From assembly GCA_965247015.1 (NCBI GenBank), contig CBDFGG010000003.1, positions 124,001 through 188,000 on the forward strand: a stretch of DNA of 64,000 bases, in the 5' to 3' direction. Source of the stretch: JAIXWP01 sp965247015. GTDB taxonomy: Bacteria > Bacteroidota > Bacteroidia > Flavobacteriales_D > Sanyastnellaceae. Positions 18,337 through 27,353 of the stretch are shown piece after piece (position 1 is the stretch's first letter; each line of letters begins with the position of its first letter). Under the pieces are notes generated by a model. That model saw nothing but the letters and a program-made list of their open reading frames with translations. It was not told the DNA's origin and made no database searches. Made by a program: the position numbers and the translations under genes.

Positions 18337-18344
18337 TACGTTTG
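18337..18344 (+). promoter_or_regulatory. -7 promoter box (TACGTTTG)
   Basis: TACGTTTG is a perfect TAnnTTTG match, 28 bases upstream of the ATG at 18373. The box overlaps a short GTTTG/CAAAC inverted repeat. No -33 TTG was found. Confidence 0.45.
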
Positions 18345-18372
18345 TCCCACAAACATTTTAAATCATAACCTC

Positions 18373-18921
18373 ATGAAAAAACTAGTTATTGCATTTGTTG
18401 CATTATTGAGTACCACCTTCGCAGTTGCACAAGAATTCGGTGAAGGAAGCAACAGACTTCATCTTGGTATCGGTGTTGGAAGCGCATACGCATACAGCGG
18501 ATCTACTTCAAGCATTCCTCCTGTTCACGCTTCTTTCGAACATGGAATCACAGACAAAATTGGTGTAGGCGCTATTGTAGGATACACGGCTTCTACTTGG
18601 GAACAAAGTTTTCTTTCAACTACGTATGAATGGAAATTTACTTACTTATTAGTAGGTGCACGCGGAGCTTACCACTTCAAGACAGACGATAAAATCGATT
18701 TGTACGGTGGCGCCATGTTGGGTTACAACATTGCTTCAGCAAAGTTTGAATCAAACGACGCTTCACTTAACGCATTCATCACAGAACCTAAAGTGGGTGG
18801 TGTTGCTGTAGGAGCATTTGTAGGTGGTCGCTACAATTTCAATGAAAAAATCGGAATCTTCGGCGAGCTTGGATACAACATTGCATACCTCAGTGCTGGT
18901 CTTTGCTTCAACTTGAACTAA
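18373..18921 (+). CDS. Small outer-membrane beta-barrel protein
   Basis: The 182-residue protein has a clear signal peptide (MKKLVIAFVALLSTTFAVAQ). Glycine-rich amphipathic strands follow (LHLGIGVGSAYAY, IGVGAIVGYTAS, YLLVGARGAYHF, YGGAMLGYNIA, VAVGAFVGGRYNF, GELGYNIAYLSAGLCFNLN). This is an OmpA-like or OmpW-like 8-strand barrel without a periplasmic domain. Its cargo or ligand is unknown. It is convergent with another barrel gene, with a symmetric terminator between them. Confidence 0.85.
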   Translation: MKKLVIAFVALLSTTFAVAQEFGEGSNRLHLGIGVGSAYAYSGSTSSIPPVHASFEHGITDKIGVGAIVGYTASTWEQSFLSTTYEWKFTYLLVGARGAYHFKTDDKIDLYGGAMLGYNIASAKFESNDASLNAFITEPKVGGVAVGAFVGGRYNFNEKIGIFGELGYNIAYLSAGLCFNLN

Positions 18922-18940
18922 GACAATAAAATTTTAATAC

Positions 18941-18974
18941 AAAAAAATCCCGATCAATTGATCGGGATTTTTTT
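18941..18974. terminator. Bidirectional terminator: 34-bp perfect palindrome
   Basis: Seven A, then ATCCCGATCAA-type sequence and its exact reverse complement, then seven T. The 34 bases are a perfect palindrome centred on AATT. Both strands therefore give a GC-containing stem followed by a T-run. It serves the plus gene ending at 18921 and the minus gene ending at 18990. Confidence 0.9.
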
Positions 18975-18989
18975 ATTGAAATAATTCAA

Positions 18990-19613
18990 TTAAAATTTAA
19001 CAGCAAGGCCACCTTGGAAGAAAGATCTCGCGATTCCAATTTCTGAGTAGATACCAATATTATCTGTGAAGTAATATCTAGCCCCCATAGTTAACTCCAT
19101 TGCCATAGGAATTGGGTTGATGGTCTGTTCTTCGATTCTATCCGGGTTGTTTGATTCGTATTCTAATTTACCCCACTTGGTACCACCACCAAAACCAAAG
19201 TAAATATCAAATTCATCTGTCACTTCCCAATGGCGATTGAAACGTAGGTTTAGAGCATTCACTTTATACGAATATGAGTCTTCATATCTATTCACCGTTG
19301 TAGTATTCGTCTGTGCATCATATGTCTCATAGTTATATGCCTGCTTAAACCCGATGTTCGAAGCGAAGTAATTAACCCCGATACCCCATTTATCAGAAAT
19401 AGCATATTCAAATTTTCCAAAAATTGGATTATGACCTGTTAGATCGATATCAGCTCCCTCTTGTTCAAGTGCTTTTAAGATTTGGCGTCCGAGTGTATTA
19501 GCTCCGTAGCCCGCTGAAATGATGATATCACCATCTTGAAAAGCTTGTGCTTTCGATTCTACAGAGGTGATGGTAAGCGCAAAAGCTAGCGCAGCGAAAA
19601 TAAATTTTTTCAT
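18990..19613 (-). CDS. Outer-membrane beta-barrel protein
   Basis: The 207-residue protein has a signal peptide (MKKFIFAALAFALTITSVESKAQA). Barrel strands follow (GDIIISAGYGANTLG, WGIGVNYFASNIGF, FDIYFGFGGGTKWG, MELTMGARYYFTDNIGIYSEIGIARSF), ending in GGLAVKF. It is an opacity-protein-like small barrel of unknown role. It ends at the shared bidirectional terminator. The coding strand faces the other barrel gene at 18373, so the three barrels are not one operon. Confidence 0.85.
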   Translation of the reverse strand: MKKFIFAALAFALTITSVESKAQAFQDGDIIISAGYGANTLGRQILKALEQEGADIDLTGHNPIFGKFEYAISDKWGIGVNYFASNIGFKQAYNYETYDAQTNTTTVNRYEDSYSYKVNALNLRFNRHWEVTDEFDIYFGFGGGTKWGKLEYESNNPDRIEEQTINPIPMAMELTMGARYYFTDNIGIYSEIGIARSFFQGGLAVKF

Positions 19614-19697
19614 GTGATTAAAGGTGTGTTTAGATTTTTAAATTACGATTGGCGTTTTCCAATTTCAATGCCAAAGTATAATAAAATGTTAATTTCA

Positions 19698-19725
19698 AAA
19701 AAAAGCCCCGCTCCGCGGGGCTTTC
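19698..19725 (-). terminator. Rho-independent terminator after the aconitase gene
   Basis: On the minus strand AAAGCCCCGC pairs with GCGGGGCTTT around a short loop, and a run of T follows (nine A on the plus strand at about 19698-19706). It lies about 22 bases past the aconitase stop. Confidence 0.85.
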
Positions 19726-19746
19726 AATTTTATATCCTTGAATAAA

Positions 19747-22023
19747 TTATTTATTCAAACTCATTCGAATTAAATTCAATGCACCACCTGCTTTAAACCA
19801 CTCAATTTGTTGAGCGTTGTAAGTGTGGTTCACAGCGATCACATCCTTCGAACCATCTTCATGAGCTAATTCTAGGTGTAATTGCTTATCAGCAGAGAAT
19901 GAAGTCAAATCGGTAAAATTGATTACATCATTTTCTTGAATCTTATCATAATCAGCCTCATTAGCAAATGTCAACGCAAGCATACCTTGCTTCTTCAAGT
20001 TCGTTTCGTGGATACGAGCGAATGATTTTACAAGTATTGCACGAACTCCTAAGTGTCGTGGCTGCATCGCTGCGTGCTCACGTGAAGAACCTTCTCCATA
20101 GTTAGCATCACCAACCACAATTGTTGGGATACCTGCTGCTTTATAAGCACGCTGAGTTGCTGGAACTTCACCGTATTCCCCAGTCAACTGATTCTTCACT
20201 TTGTTTTGCTCACCATTGAAGAAGTTGGTAGCACCAATTAATGTATTGTTTGCGATATTATCTAGGTGACCTCGGTATCTCAACCATGGACCGGCCATAG
20301 AGATATGGTCTGTGGTACACTTACCTTTTGCTTTGATCAATACACGTGCACCAGTAATATTTTGGCCGTCCCATGCTGGGAAAGCATCAAGCAACTGAAG
20401 GCGCTCAGAAGCTGGATCAACAGCGATAATCACGCTGCTTCCGTCTTCTGCAGGGCCTTGATATCCCGCATCTTCTGCATCAAAGCCTTTTTTCGGAAGT
20501 TCATCTCCACTCGGAGCATCAAGCTTCACGTGCTCACCTTTGTCATTTACCAATGTATCTGTCATTGGATTGAAAGTAAGGTCACCAGCGATAGCAAGTG
20601 CAGTCGTCAATTCCGGAGAAGCTACAAATGCCAAAGTATTTGGGTTACCGTCATTACGGCTTTGGAAGTTTCTATTGAATGAGTGAACAATGGTATTGCG
20701 CTCTTTCTTCTCTGCACCTACACGCGCCCACATACCGATACATGGACCACAAGCATTAGCAAAAACAGTTGCTCCCATTTTATTGAAGATATCAATAAAT
20801 CCATCGCGCTGGATGGTATATCGAACCACTTCAGAACCAGGAGTGATGCTAAATTCAGCCTTAGGCTTAAGTCCCTTTTCGTTTGCTTGGTTTGCAAGTG
20901 ATGCCGCGCGAGCAATGTCTTCATAAGATGAGTTGGTACACGAGCCGATCAATCCAACTTCCACTTTAGTTGGCCAATTATTCTTGGCAGCCTCTTCTTT
21001 CATCTTGCTGATTGGCGTAGCCAAATCTGGAGTGAAAGGACCATTCAAATGTGGCTCAAGTGTATTGAGATCGATCTCGATTACTTGATCAAAATATTTC
21101 TCTGGATTTGCATACACTTCGTCATCACCAGTAAGGTGAGCTTTGATTGCATTTGCCAAATCAGCTACTTCATTTCTACCAGTAGAACGAAGGTAACGCT
21201 CCATGCTTTCGTCATATCCGAAAGTTGAAGTCGTAGCTCCGATTTCAGCACCCATGTTACAGATAGTGCCTTTACCAGTGCAGCTCAATGATTGAGCTCC
21301 TTCTCCAAAATATTCAACGATAGCTCCTGTACCACCTTTCACAGTGAGGATACCAGCTACTTTCAAAATAACGTCTTTAGCAGAAGCCCATCCGTTCAAC
21401 TTTCCAGTCAATTTAATACCAATCAACTTTGGGAACTTTAATTCCCAAGCCATACCGGCCATAACGTCCATTGCATCTGCACCACCCACTCCGATGGCTA
21501 CCATACCCAGACCACCAGCATTCACGGTGTGCGAGTCAGTACCAATCATCATTCCGCCTGGGAATGCATAATTTTCCAATACTACTTGGTGGATGATACC
21601 AGCACCTGGCTTCCAGAATCCAATTCCGTATTTATTTGAAATAGAAGAAAGGAAGTTGAATACTTCGTTGTTTTTATTGATAGCCTCTGACAAGTCGGTA
21701 CCTGCACCTACTCTCGCCTGAATCAAGTGATCACAGTGCACAGTTGAAGGAACAGCAACTTGTTTTCTACCAGCTTGCATGAATTGCAATAAAGCCATTT
21801 GCGCAGTTGCATCTTGCATAGCCACACGGTCTGGAGCGAAGTCTACATAAGACTTGCCTCTTTCAAATGCTTGATCAGCATTTCCATTCCATAGGTGGGT
21901 GTACAAAATTTTCTCTGAAAGGGTAAGTGGACGACCTACCACTTTGCGAGCTGCCTCTATGCGCTCAGGGAAGCGGCTATATACCGCTTTGATCATGTCT
22001 AGATCAAATACTTTATTGCTCAT
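19747..22023 (-). CDS. acn: Aconitate hydratase, mitochondrial-type
   Basis: The 758-residue [4Fe-4S] enzyme isomerises citrate to isocitrate in the TCA cycle. Cluster cysteines lie in GSCTNSSYED and NACGPCIGMW. Substrate motifs include GTDSHTVNAGGLGM and GEGSSREHAAMQPRHLG, followed by ARIHETNLKKQG from the C-terminal swivel domain. Length and motifs match the eukaryotic mitochondrial branch rather than bacterial AcnA (about 890) or AcnB (about 860), which is normal for Bacteroidota. The gene is monocistronic, with its own promoter and terminator. Confidence 0.97.
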   Translation of the reverse strand: MSNKVFDLDMIKAVYSRFPERIEAARKVVGRPLTLSEKILYTHLWNGNADQAFERGKSYVDFAPDRVAMQDATAQMALLQFMQAGRKQVAVPSTVHCDHLIQARVGAGTDLSEAINKNNEVFNFLSSISNKYGIGFWKPGAGIIHQVVLENYAFPGGMMIGTDSHTVNAGGLGMVAIGVGGADAMDVMAGMAWELKFPKLIGIKLTGKLNGWASAKDVILKVAGILTVKGGTGAIVEYFGEGAQSLSCTGKGTICNMGAEIGATTSTFGYDESMERYLRSTGRNEVADLANAIKAHLTGDDEVYANPEKYFDQVIEIDLNTLEPHLNGPFTPDLATPISKMKEEAAKNNWPTKVEVGLIGSCTNSSYEDIARAASLANQANEKGLKPKAEFSITPGSEVVRYTIQRDGFIDIFNKMGATVFANACGPCIGMWARVGAEKKERNTIVHSFNRNFQSRNDGNPNTLAFVASPELTTALAIAGDLTFNPMTDTLVNDKGEHVKLDAPSGDELPKKGFDAEDAGYQGPAEDGSSVIIAVDPASERLQLLDAFPAWDGQNITGARVLIKAKGKCTTDHISMAGPWLRYRGHLDNIANNTLIGATNFFNGEQNKVKNQLTGEYGEVPATQRAYKAAGIPTIVVGDANYGEGSSREHAAMQPRHLGVRAILVKSFARIHETNLKKQGMLALTFANEADYDKIQENDVINFTDLTSFSADKQLHLELAHEDGSKDVIAVNHTYNAQQIEWFKAGGALNLIRMSLNK

Positions 22024-22057
22024 GAATTGAATTTATCGACTTGTTTATAAAACAGGG

Positions 22058-22088
22058 CGAAAATAAGGCACAGAGCCATTCATCACAA
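22058..22088 (-). promoter_or_regulatory. Candidate aconitase promoter (-7 TATTTTCG, -33 TTG)
   Basis: On the minus strand TATTTTCG lies 34 bases upstream of the ATG, with a TTG 20 bases further upstream (22086-22088). The spacing agrees with the 19-base Bacteroidota consensus. Confidence 0.55.
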
Positions 22089-22127
22089 TTTTTTCGTGAA
22101 CCTTGTGATAGTTTAGATATTTGAAGC

Positions 22128-23375
22128 GTGGGAATACTGTCAGCATCCATCAAAGAGAACATCCGCACTGCGTTTCGTGCAATTCGTAGCCAAATGCTAC
22201 GAACGGTGCTTACTGTGAGCATTATCGCCATCGGTATCATGGCTCTTGTAGGGATGATAACCGCTATTCAAGCAATTCAAAATAAAATCAGCGCTGAGTT
22301 TACTCGACTGGGCAGCAACACGTTCACTATTCGATCTGGTAATAATATGCGCGGCGGCCGACATGGAGAGTCTGTCAAAGCCTATGATGTGATCTCCTAC
22401 GACCAAGCAATGGCTTTTAGCTCTGAGTTTGAAGAAAAAGCACTCACAAGTGTTTCCGCGTTTGTGATGGGAACCGCTGTTTTGAAATATGATAATATCA
22501 AGACAAACCCCAATGTATCCATCCTAGGATGCGATGCGAATTATTTTAAGCTCAGTTCTTATGAACTTAAAGATGGTCGCTATTTTTCTCCGGCAGAAAT
22601 GCAATTAGGTAGCAATGTGATCATTCTAGGAGCGGATGTGGTAGAAACACTTTTTGAAAATATTTCCAATCCTGTCGGGCGTTACATCACGGTTGGGAAC
22701 AATAAATACCTTGTAGTGGGAACCTTGAAATCAAAAGGAAATACGTTTGGATTTGCAGGCGATAACCAATGTACAATTCCTGTGAGCAACGCCAAGAAAA
22801 ACTATGCAACTCCTGATACTGACTTTTCGATCAATGTGCTTGCGAAAGATGCCAAGGCGCTCGATGCAGTAGTAAGCGACGCCATCGGTTTGATGCGAGT
22901 CATTAGACAAGACCGCCCTCAAGATGAAGAGTCATTTCAAATCAGAATGAGCAATAGTTTAGTGGAAGAATTACTTGGACTTATTGCTGGGATAACATTT
23001 GGAGGTATTTGTATCGGGCTTATTACCTTATTGGGGGCGGGCATCGGTCTTATGAATATCATGCTCGTTTCGGTGACGGAAAGAACGCGAGAGATTGGCG
23101 TTCGAAAATCAATCGGTGCTAGTTCTAAAATCATTCGCCAACAATTTTTAATTGAGGCTATTGTCATTGGCCAAATTGGTGGAATCATTGGTATTATTCT
23201 AGGAATTTTAGTGGGAAATATTGTGTCTGTCGTAATTGGCACCAGCTTCACTATTCCTTGGCTGTGGCTCTTCTTAGGAACCACCATCTGTTTCTTCGTA
23301 AGTATTGCATCGGGATATTATCCAGCAAGAAAAGCCTCAAAACTTGACCCCATAGAGTCGCTTCGTTACGAATAA
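22128..23375 (+). CDS. FtsX-like / MacB-family ABC transporter permease
   Basis: The 415-residue protein, with a GTG start, has one N-terminal membrane helix (residues about 25-50). A large periplasmic MacB-PCD-like region follows, then a C-terminal FtsX domain of three helices (residues about 280-400). Motifs include IMLVSVTERTREIGVRKSIGA and YYPARKASKLDPIESLRYE, the family's classic ending. It couples ATP hydrolysis by a LolD/MacB-type ATPase to mechanical transmission across the inner membrane (lipoproteins, peptides or drugs). No ATPase adjoins it; the one at 7230 is the only candidate in the window. It begins a plus unit with the phosphatase and peptidase genes. Confidence 0.93.
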   Translation: MGILSASIKENIRTAFRAIRSQMLRTVLTVSIIAIGIMALVGMITAIQAIQNKISAEFTRLGSNTFTIRSGNNMRGGRHGESVKAYDVISYDQAMAFSSEFEEKALTSVSAFVMGTAVLKYDNIKTNPNVSILGCDANYFKLSSYELKDGRYFSPAEMQLGSNVIILGADVVETLFENISNPVGRYITVGNNKYLVVGTLKSKGNTFGFAGDNQCTIPVSNAKKNYATPDTDFSINVLAKDAKALDAVVSDAIGLMRVIRQDRPQDEESFQIRMSNSLVEELLGLIAGITFGGICIGLITLLGAGIGLMNIMLVSVTERTREIGVRKSIGASSKIIRQQFLIEAIVIGQIGGIIGIILGILVGNIVSVVIGTSFTIPWLWLFLGTTICFFVSIASGYYPARKASKLDPIESLRYE

Positions 23376-23393
23376 TATCCGTAACATTGTGCC

Positions 23394-25082
23394 ATGACAT
23401 CTATCAAGAATTTCCCTTACTGGCATCTTCTTATTTGCCTTTTTATTTTTAGCAGTTCGTGCTCTACTGCGCAGAATAATGCAAAAGCTAAAACTATTCC
23501 TGCGGCAGCAGAAACTCCACATCAACCGAAATTGATTGTCGGAATCACCGTAGATCAAATGCGTTATGATTACATCGAAAAATTCTGGGAAGACCTCAGT
23601 GAAGATGGATTCAAAAAATTAGTCAATGAAGGTTTCTTCGCTCGTAATCTCCATTACAACTACATGCCTACTTTCACAGGACCAGGGCACGCCGCAATCT
23701 ACACTGGCACAACGCCAGCATTCAATGGAATTATCGCAAACGACTGGTACGAGCGCTCCACCAACAAAATGGTTTATTGCTCTTCAGACTCCACAGTGCT
23801 GGGCGTAGGAACTAGTTCCGCTGCAGGCAAAATGTCTCCACACTATTTAACAAGTACTACATTAGGTGATGAACTAAAATTATTCAGCAATCAAAGATCA
23901 AAAGTGATTGGCATCGCGATGAAAGATCGCGGCGCTATTCTCCCTGCTGGACGCACTGCTGATGCCGCTTATTGGTTTGTTGGAGGAAACGAAGGAGTTT
24001 GGGCGACGAGTACATGGTATATGGATTCATTGCCAAATTGGGTAGTTGATTACAACGCAAAGCGAGTTCCCGAAACAGTAATGACTAAATCATGGGACTT
24101 TTTATTGCCAATTGAAAAGTATGATGAGAGCATGGATGATAACAATGCGTATGAGCTTCCTTTCAAAGGACTCACACGACCTGTGCTACCCTACTCTATG
24201 TCAGAACTTCGTGCTCAAAACAGCAACTATGATTTGATCAAAGCAACTCCTTTTGGAAATAGCTTGACCGCAGAATTTGGGAAGCAAGTCATCGAAAAAG
24301 AACAACTCGGTAAAGATGAACACACAGACATGCTATGCATGAGTTTTTCTAGTACGGATTATGTTGGACATCAGTTTGGCATTCATTCCAAAGAGCTTCA
24401 AGATTGCTACCTGCGATTGGATAGAGATATTGCAGATTTTATCAAATATCTCGATGCTACTGTAGGAAAAGGAAATTACTTGATCTTCCTTTCCGCAGAC
24501 CATGCAGGCGCTCCAACTCCGAGCTATGTAATGGAAAATAAAGGCGCAGCAGGTTATTGGAAGAGTGACCGACTCGAAGAAAAAGTACAAAATTTTCTTA
24601 CAGAAAAATATGGTGAAGGATCTTGGATTATGAATGAAACGAATCAGAATATTTTCTTAAACCGAACGATCATTCGGGAGAAAAAATTAAGTCTGAAAAC
24701 TGTTCAAATGGAAGTTTCAGATTTTGTTGCGGAGCAAGAAAATGTTTTGATGGCTTTTAATGCAGCTGACCTCAGTCGTATTGGCGATAAATCTCCTATG
24801 GCAGTGCGCGCACAGTTAGGCTTTCATCAGCGTCATTCAGGCGATGTTATTTACATTATTGATTCCGGTTATATGGAATACGGAATGCAAGGCACCACGC
24901 ATGGTTCGCCTTTCACCTATGATACTCATGTACCCGCCTTATTCTACGGCTTTGGTGTCAAGGCTGGAGAAACATTCCACCCTCAAACTATTTGCGACAT
25001 CGCACCAACTGTGGCAGCAATTTGTAAGCTTCCACTGCCAAGTTCTACCATCGGAGCACCGATTAATACGATTGTAAAATAA
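23394..25082 (+). CDS. PafA-like alkaline phosphatase family lipoprotein
   Basis: The 562-residue protein has an N-terminal signal with a likely lipobox (FSSSC, Cys23), so it is probably anchored in the envelope. It belongs to the type I phosphodiesterase/alkaline phosphatase superfamily. The metal ligand Asp54 lies in GITVDQMRYDY, the nucleophile region is PTFTGPGHA (probably Thr95), and metal ligands follow in SSTDYVGHQFG, SADHAGAP and TTHGSPFTYDTHVP. Nucleophile Thr and the surrounding text match the calcium-independent PafA phosphatases of Elizabethkingia and related Bacteroidota, which release phosphate from many monoesters. It starts 18 bases after the permease gene. Confidence 0.9.
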   Translation: MTSIKNFPYWHLLICLFIFSSSCSTAQNNAKAKTIPAAAETPHQPKLIVGITVDQMRYDYIEKFWEDLSEDGFKKLVNEGFFARNLHYNYMPTFTGPGHAAIYTGTTPAFNGIIANDWYERSTNKMVYCSSDSTVLGVGTSSAAGKMSPHYLTSTTLGDELKLFSNQRSKVIGIAMKDRGAILPAGRTADAAYWFVGGNEGVWATSTWYMDSLPNWVVDYNAKRVPETVMTKSWDFLLPIEKYDESMDDNNAYELPFKGLTRPVLPYSMSELRAQNSNYDLIKATPFGNSLTAEFGKQVIEKEQLGKDEHTDMLCMSFSSTDYVGHQFGIHSKELQDCYLRLDRDIADFIKYLDATVGKGNYLIFLSADHAGAPTPSYVMENKGAAGYWKSDRLEEKVQNFLTEKYGEGSWIMNETNQNIFLNRTIIREKKLSLKTVQMEVSDFVAEQENVLMAFNAADLSRIGDKSPMAVRAQLGFHQRHSGDVIYIIDSGYMEYGMQGTTHGSPFTYDTHVPALFYGFGVKAGETFHPQTICDIAPTVAAICKLPLPSSTIGAPINTIVK

Positions 25083-25083
25083 T

Positions 25084-26778
25084 ATGATTCGATACGAAGT
25101 CTCTTACAGTCATCCACACCGTCATCGCATATCATTTAGAGCCACCTTTCCTTCGATTGGCTTACCATTGCTTCAATTGCAGCTTCCATCATGGAGGCCT
25201 GGCAGATATGAGTTGGGAAATTTTGCGAAGAATATTTTACAATGGAAAGCATTGGCTCCGAATGGAGAAGAATTGAGCTATAAAAAAATTACCAAGGATC
25301 TATGGGAAGTTGATACGAATGGAGTTCCCTTCGTTCATATCACATATGACTATTACGCGGCAGATCTCAATGCAGGTAGCACCTATCTGGATGAAGAAAT
25401 GGTGTACATCAATCCAGTGAATTGTTTTTTCTACAATCCTCAGCAACCTGAAAAGAAATACAATATCACATTCAATCTTCCAGAAGATTATACCATTGCA
25501 TGTGGTCTAAATAAAGAATCCGACCACGTTCTTGTAGCTGAAAATTTTGATGAGCTTGCTGATGCCCCTTTGATCGCATCGGCAAGACTAGAGCATGTTT
25601 CATATACTTGCAACAACATTCCTTTTCATATATGGATGAAAGGTGATGTTCTTCCAGAAAAGGAAAAACTGGCGCGTGATTTTCAACTTTTCACGCAAGC
25701 ACACTTTGATCTATTCGGAGATATTCCGTGTACAGAGTATCATTTTCTTTTCCATTTCCCTTCGCATTTTATTCGTCACGGCGTAGAACATCATAACTCG
25801 ACAGTCATTGCAATGGGGCCAGCTACAGAGTTCGTGGCTGGCAGTGGATACGCTGATTTACTCGCAATATCATGTCATGAATTGTTTCATACATGGAATG
25901 TAAAAAGCATTCGCCCCATTGAAATGATGCCCTATGATTTCACCAAAGAAAATTATTCAGAGCTCGGCTATGTAGCCGAAGGCATCACAACATACTACGG
26001 TGATTATTTGCTCTATCGTTGTGGTTTAATGAATGAAGAGGCTTGGCAAAATGTACTTGCAGAAGCCATCCAAGAACATCTCATGAATCAAGGTAGGTTC
26101 AATCTTTCTGTAGCTCAAAGCAGCCTGGAAACATGGCTTGATGGATACACCCCCGGAATTCCGTGGAGAAAAGTTTCAATTTACAATGAGGGTTGCCTCA
26201 TTGCATTTATAGCGGATGCACTCATTAAGAAATTTACAGAGAATAAGAAATCACTCGATGATGTAATGCGTCTGATGTATGAGCGTTTTGGAAAAACTGC
26301 AATAGGATATTCTGCTGCCGATTACAAATTCATCCTCGAAGAGGTGGGTGGTTTTTCATTTGATGAAATCTTCACGAATTTGTACAATGGCACTAGTGAT
26401 TATTTGCCTTATATCATTCAAGCCCTCGATATCAATGGATATCAGCTCATGGAAGGACCATCTCCAAAATACTCAGAGAGCAATTTAGGAATGTCTATCG
26501 ATGAAACTGGAGGCAAAAACACTATTTCTTACATTTTGAAAGATAGTCCAGCAGATCAAGCAGGACTGTGGTATAGTGATGAAATCATTAGCGTCAATGG
26601 AATACACGCGCACAAGAATATGCAAAGTCTTTTGCGATTAGGAGGAAGTGAGCTAACAGTTGAGTTCAGCAGAAAAAACAAAACCAAAAAGGCTTTGCTG
26701 ATGAACAGCCAAGAAATATTTATGAAGCGCTATTTCGTTGCCAAGAAATCCTCAATGACGTCTAGTACTGAAGGATAA
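25084..26778 (+). CDS. M61 family metallopeptidase with PDZ domain
   Basis: The 564-residue protein resembles glycyl aminopeptidase-type M61 enzymes. It has an N-terminal beta domain (residues about 1-170; LQLPSWRPGRYELGNFAKNI) and a thermolysin-like catalytic domain with HELFH at about 265-269. The downstream glutamate is in GYVAEGITTYYGD. A C-terminal PDZ domain covers residues about 470-545 (DSPADQAGLWYSDEIISVNG). No signal peptide is evident, so it may be cytoplasmic. The start is 1 base after the phosphatase stop. Its last 49 bases overlap the convergent NUDIX gene, the longest such overlap here. Confidence 0.92.
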   Translation: MIRYEVSYSHPHRHRISFRATFPSIGLPLLQLQLPSWRPGRYELGNFAKNILQWKALAPNGEELSYKKITKDLWEVDTNGVPFVHITYDYYAADLNAGSTYLDEEMVYINPVNCFFYNPQQPEKKYNITFNLPEDYTIACGLNKESDHVLVAENFDELADAPLIASARLEHVSYTCNNIPFHIWMKGDVLPEKEKLARDFQLFTQAHFDLFGDIPCTEYHFLFHFPSHFIRHGVEHHNSTVIAMGPATEFVAGSGYADLLAISCHELFHTWNVKSIRPIEMMPYDFTKENYSELGYVAEGITTYYGDYLLYRCGLMNEEAWQNVLAEAIQEHLMNQGRFNLSVAQSSLETWLDGYTPGIPWRKVSIYNEGCLIAFIADALIKKFTENKKSLDDVMRLMYERFGKTAIGYSAADYKFILEEVGGFSFDEIFTNLYNGTSDYLPYIIQALDINGYQLMEGPSPKYSESNLGMSIDETGGKNTISYILKDSPADQAGLWYSDEIISVNGIHAHKNMQSLLRLGGSELTVEFSRKNKTKKALLMNSQEIFMKRYFVAKKSSMTSSTEG

Positions 26779-27353
26779 GTATTCGCCTTCACAATATTGA
26801 GTTCTGTAATATCGAGCCAACGGGTTTCAGTAATGCCTTCTTCTAGCTGAGGCTGAGGCGTAGCGGTACCGTTGTATTTCATTACGTACCATGCCGTACA
26901 TTTCAACATGGGATCTCCCTTTTGGATGTAGGTATGCCATGAAGATTGCAATTGATAAAGTATCTCGAGATCTCCAATGGCGCACTCTTCTTCGACTTCG
27001 CGCAGCGCTCCTGCATCGATTTGTTCGTTGTCCTCTACTTTACCTTTTGGTAAATCCCATTTTTCATGGCGATAGATAAATAATAATTTTCCTGCCTCAT
27101 TCAAGACCAATCCGCCTGCCGCCTGTACAAACTCAAATTGCTCAGAGAATTTTTTCCAAGCCCCCTCGATATCCGTACACACTACATAGATAGCCTTAGC
27201 CCCGCGAGCAACGGCGCTCTCAATCAAGAGAATATCCATTTTACCACAAGAGCGAATAATCTCTGCTCCCTTAAATATTAAGGATGCATCGGGTTCAGAC
27301 TGTGTAAAAATCACAGGTCGATTGGAGAAATATACTTTATACTTTTGGGCCAT
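26730..27353 (-). CDS. NUDIX hydrolase
   Basis: The 207-residue protein has a C-terminal NUDIX domain (residues about 75-200). The box reads GKVEDNEQIDAGALREVEEE followed by CAI. It fits GX5EX7REUXEEXGU except that the final Gly is Ala. LPKGK before it and the overall text resemble diphosphoinositol or diadenosine polyphosphate hydrolases, but the substrate is unknown. The first 70 residues form an unassigned N-terminal domain. Its start codon overlaps that of pyrE on the other strand (shared CATG), and its 3' end overlaps the M61 peptidase gene by 49 bases. Confidence 0.9.
   Translation of the reverse strand: MAQKYKVYFSNRPVIFTQSEPDASLIFKGAEIIRSCGKMDILLIESAVARGAKAIYVVCTDIEGAWKKFSEQFEFVQAAGGLVLNEAGKLLFIYRHEKWDLPKGKVEDNEQIDAGALREVEEECAIGDLEILYQLQSSWHTYIQKGDPMLKCTAWYVMKYNGTATPQPQLEEGITETRWLDITELNIVKANTYPSVLDVIEDFLATK
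27340..27347 (+). promoter_or_regulatory. -7 promoter box (TACTTTTG) for pyrE
   Basis: TACTTTTG is a perfect TAnnTTTG match and ends 4 bases before the pyrE ATG, inside the first codons of the divergent NUDIX gene. The transcript would be leaderless. A TTG at 27322-27324 is only 15 bases upstream. Confidence 0.5.

Noticed and set aside
20266..20926. Open frames opposite the aconitase gene
   Set aside because: They lack start signals and family support and run antisense to a highly conserved enzyme; they are shadow frames.
7230..23375. LolD-like ATPase (7230) and MacB-like permease (22128) as one transporter
   Set aside because: They are 14 kb apart in separate units; pairing is possible but unsupported, so it is not listed as a system.
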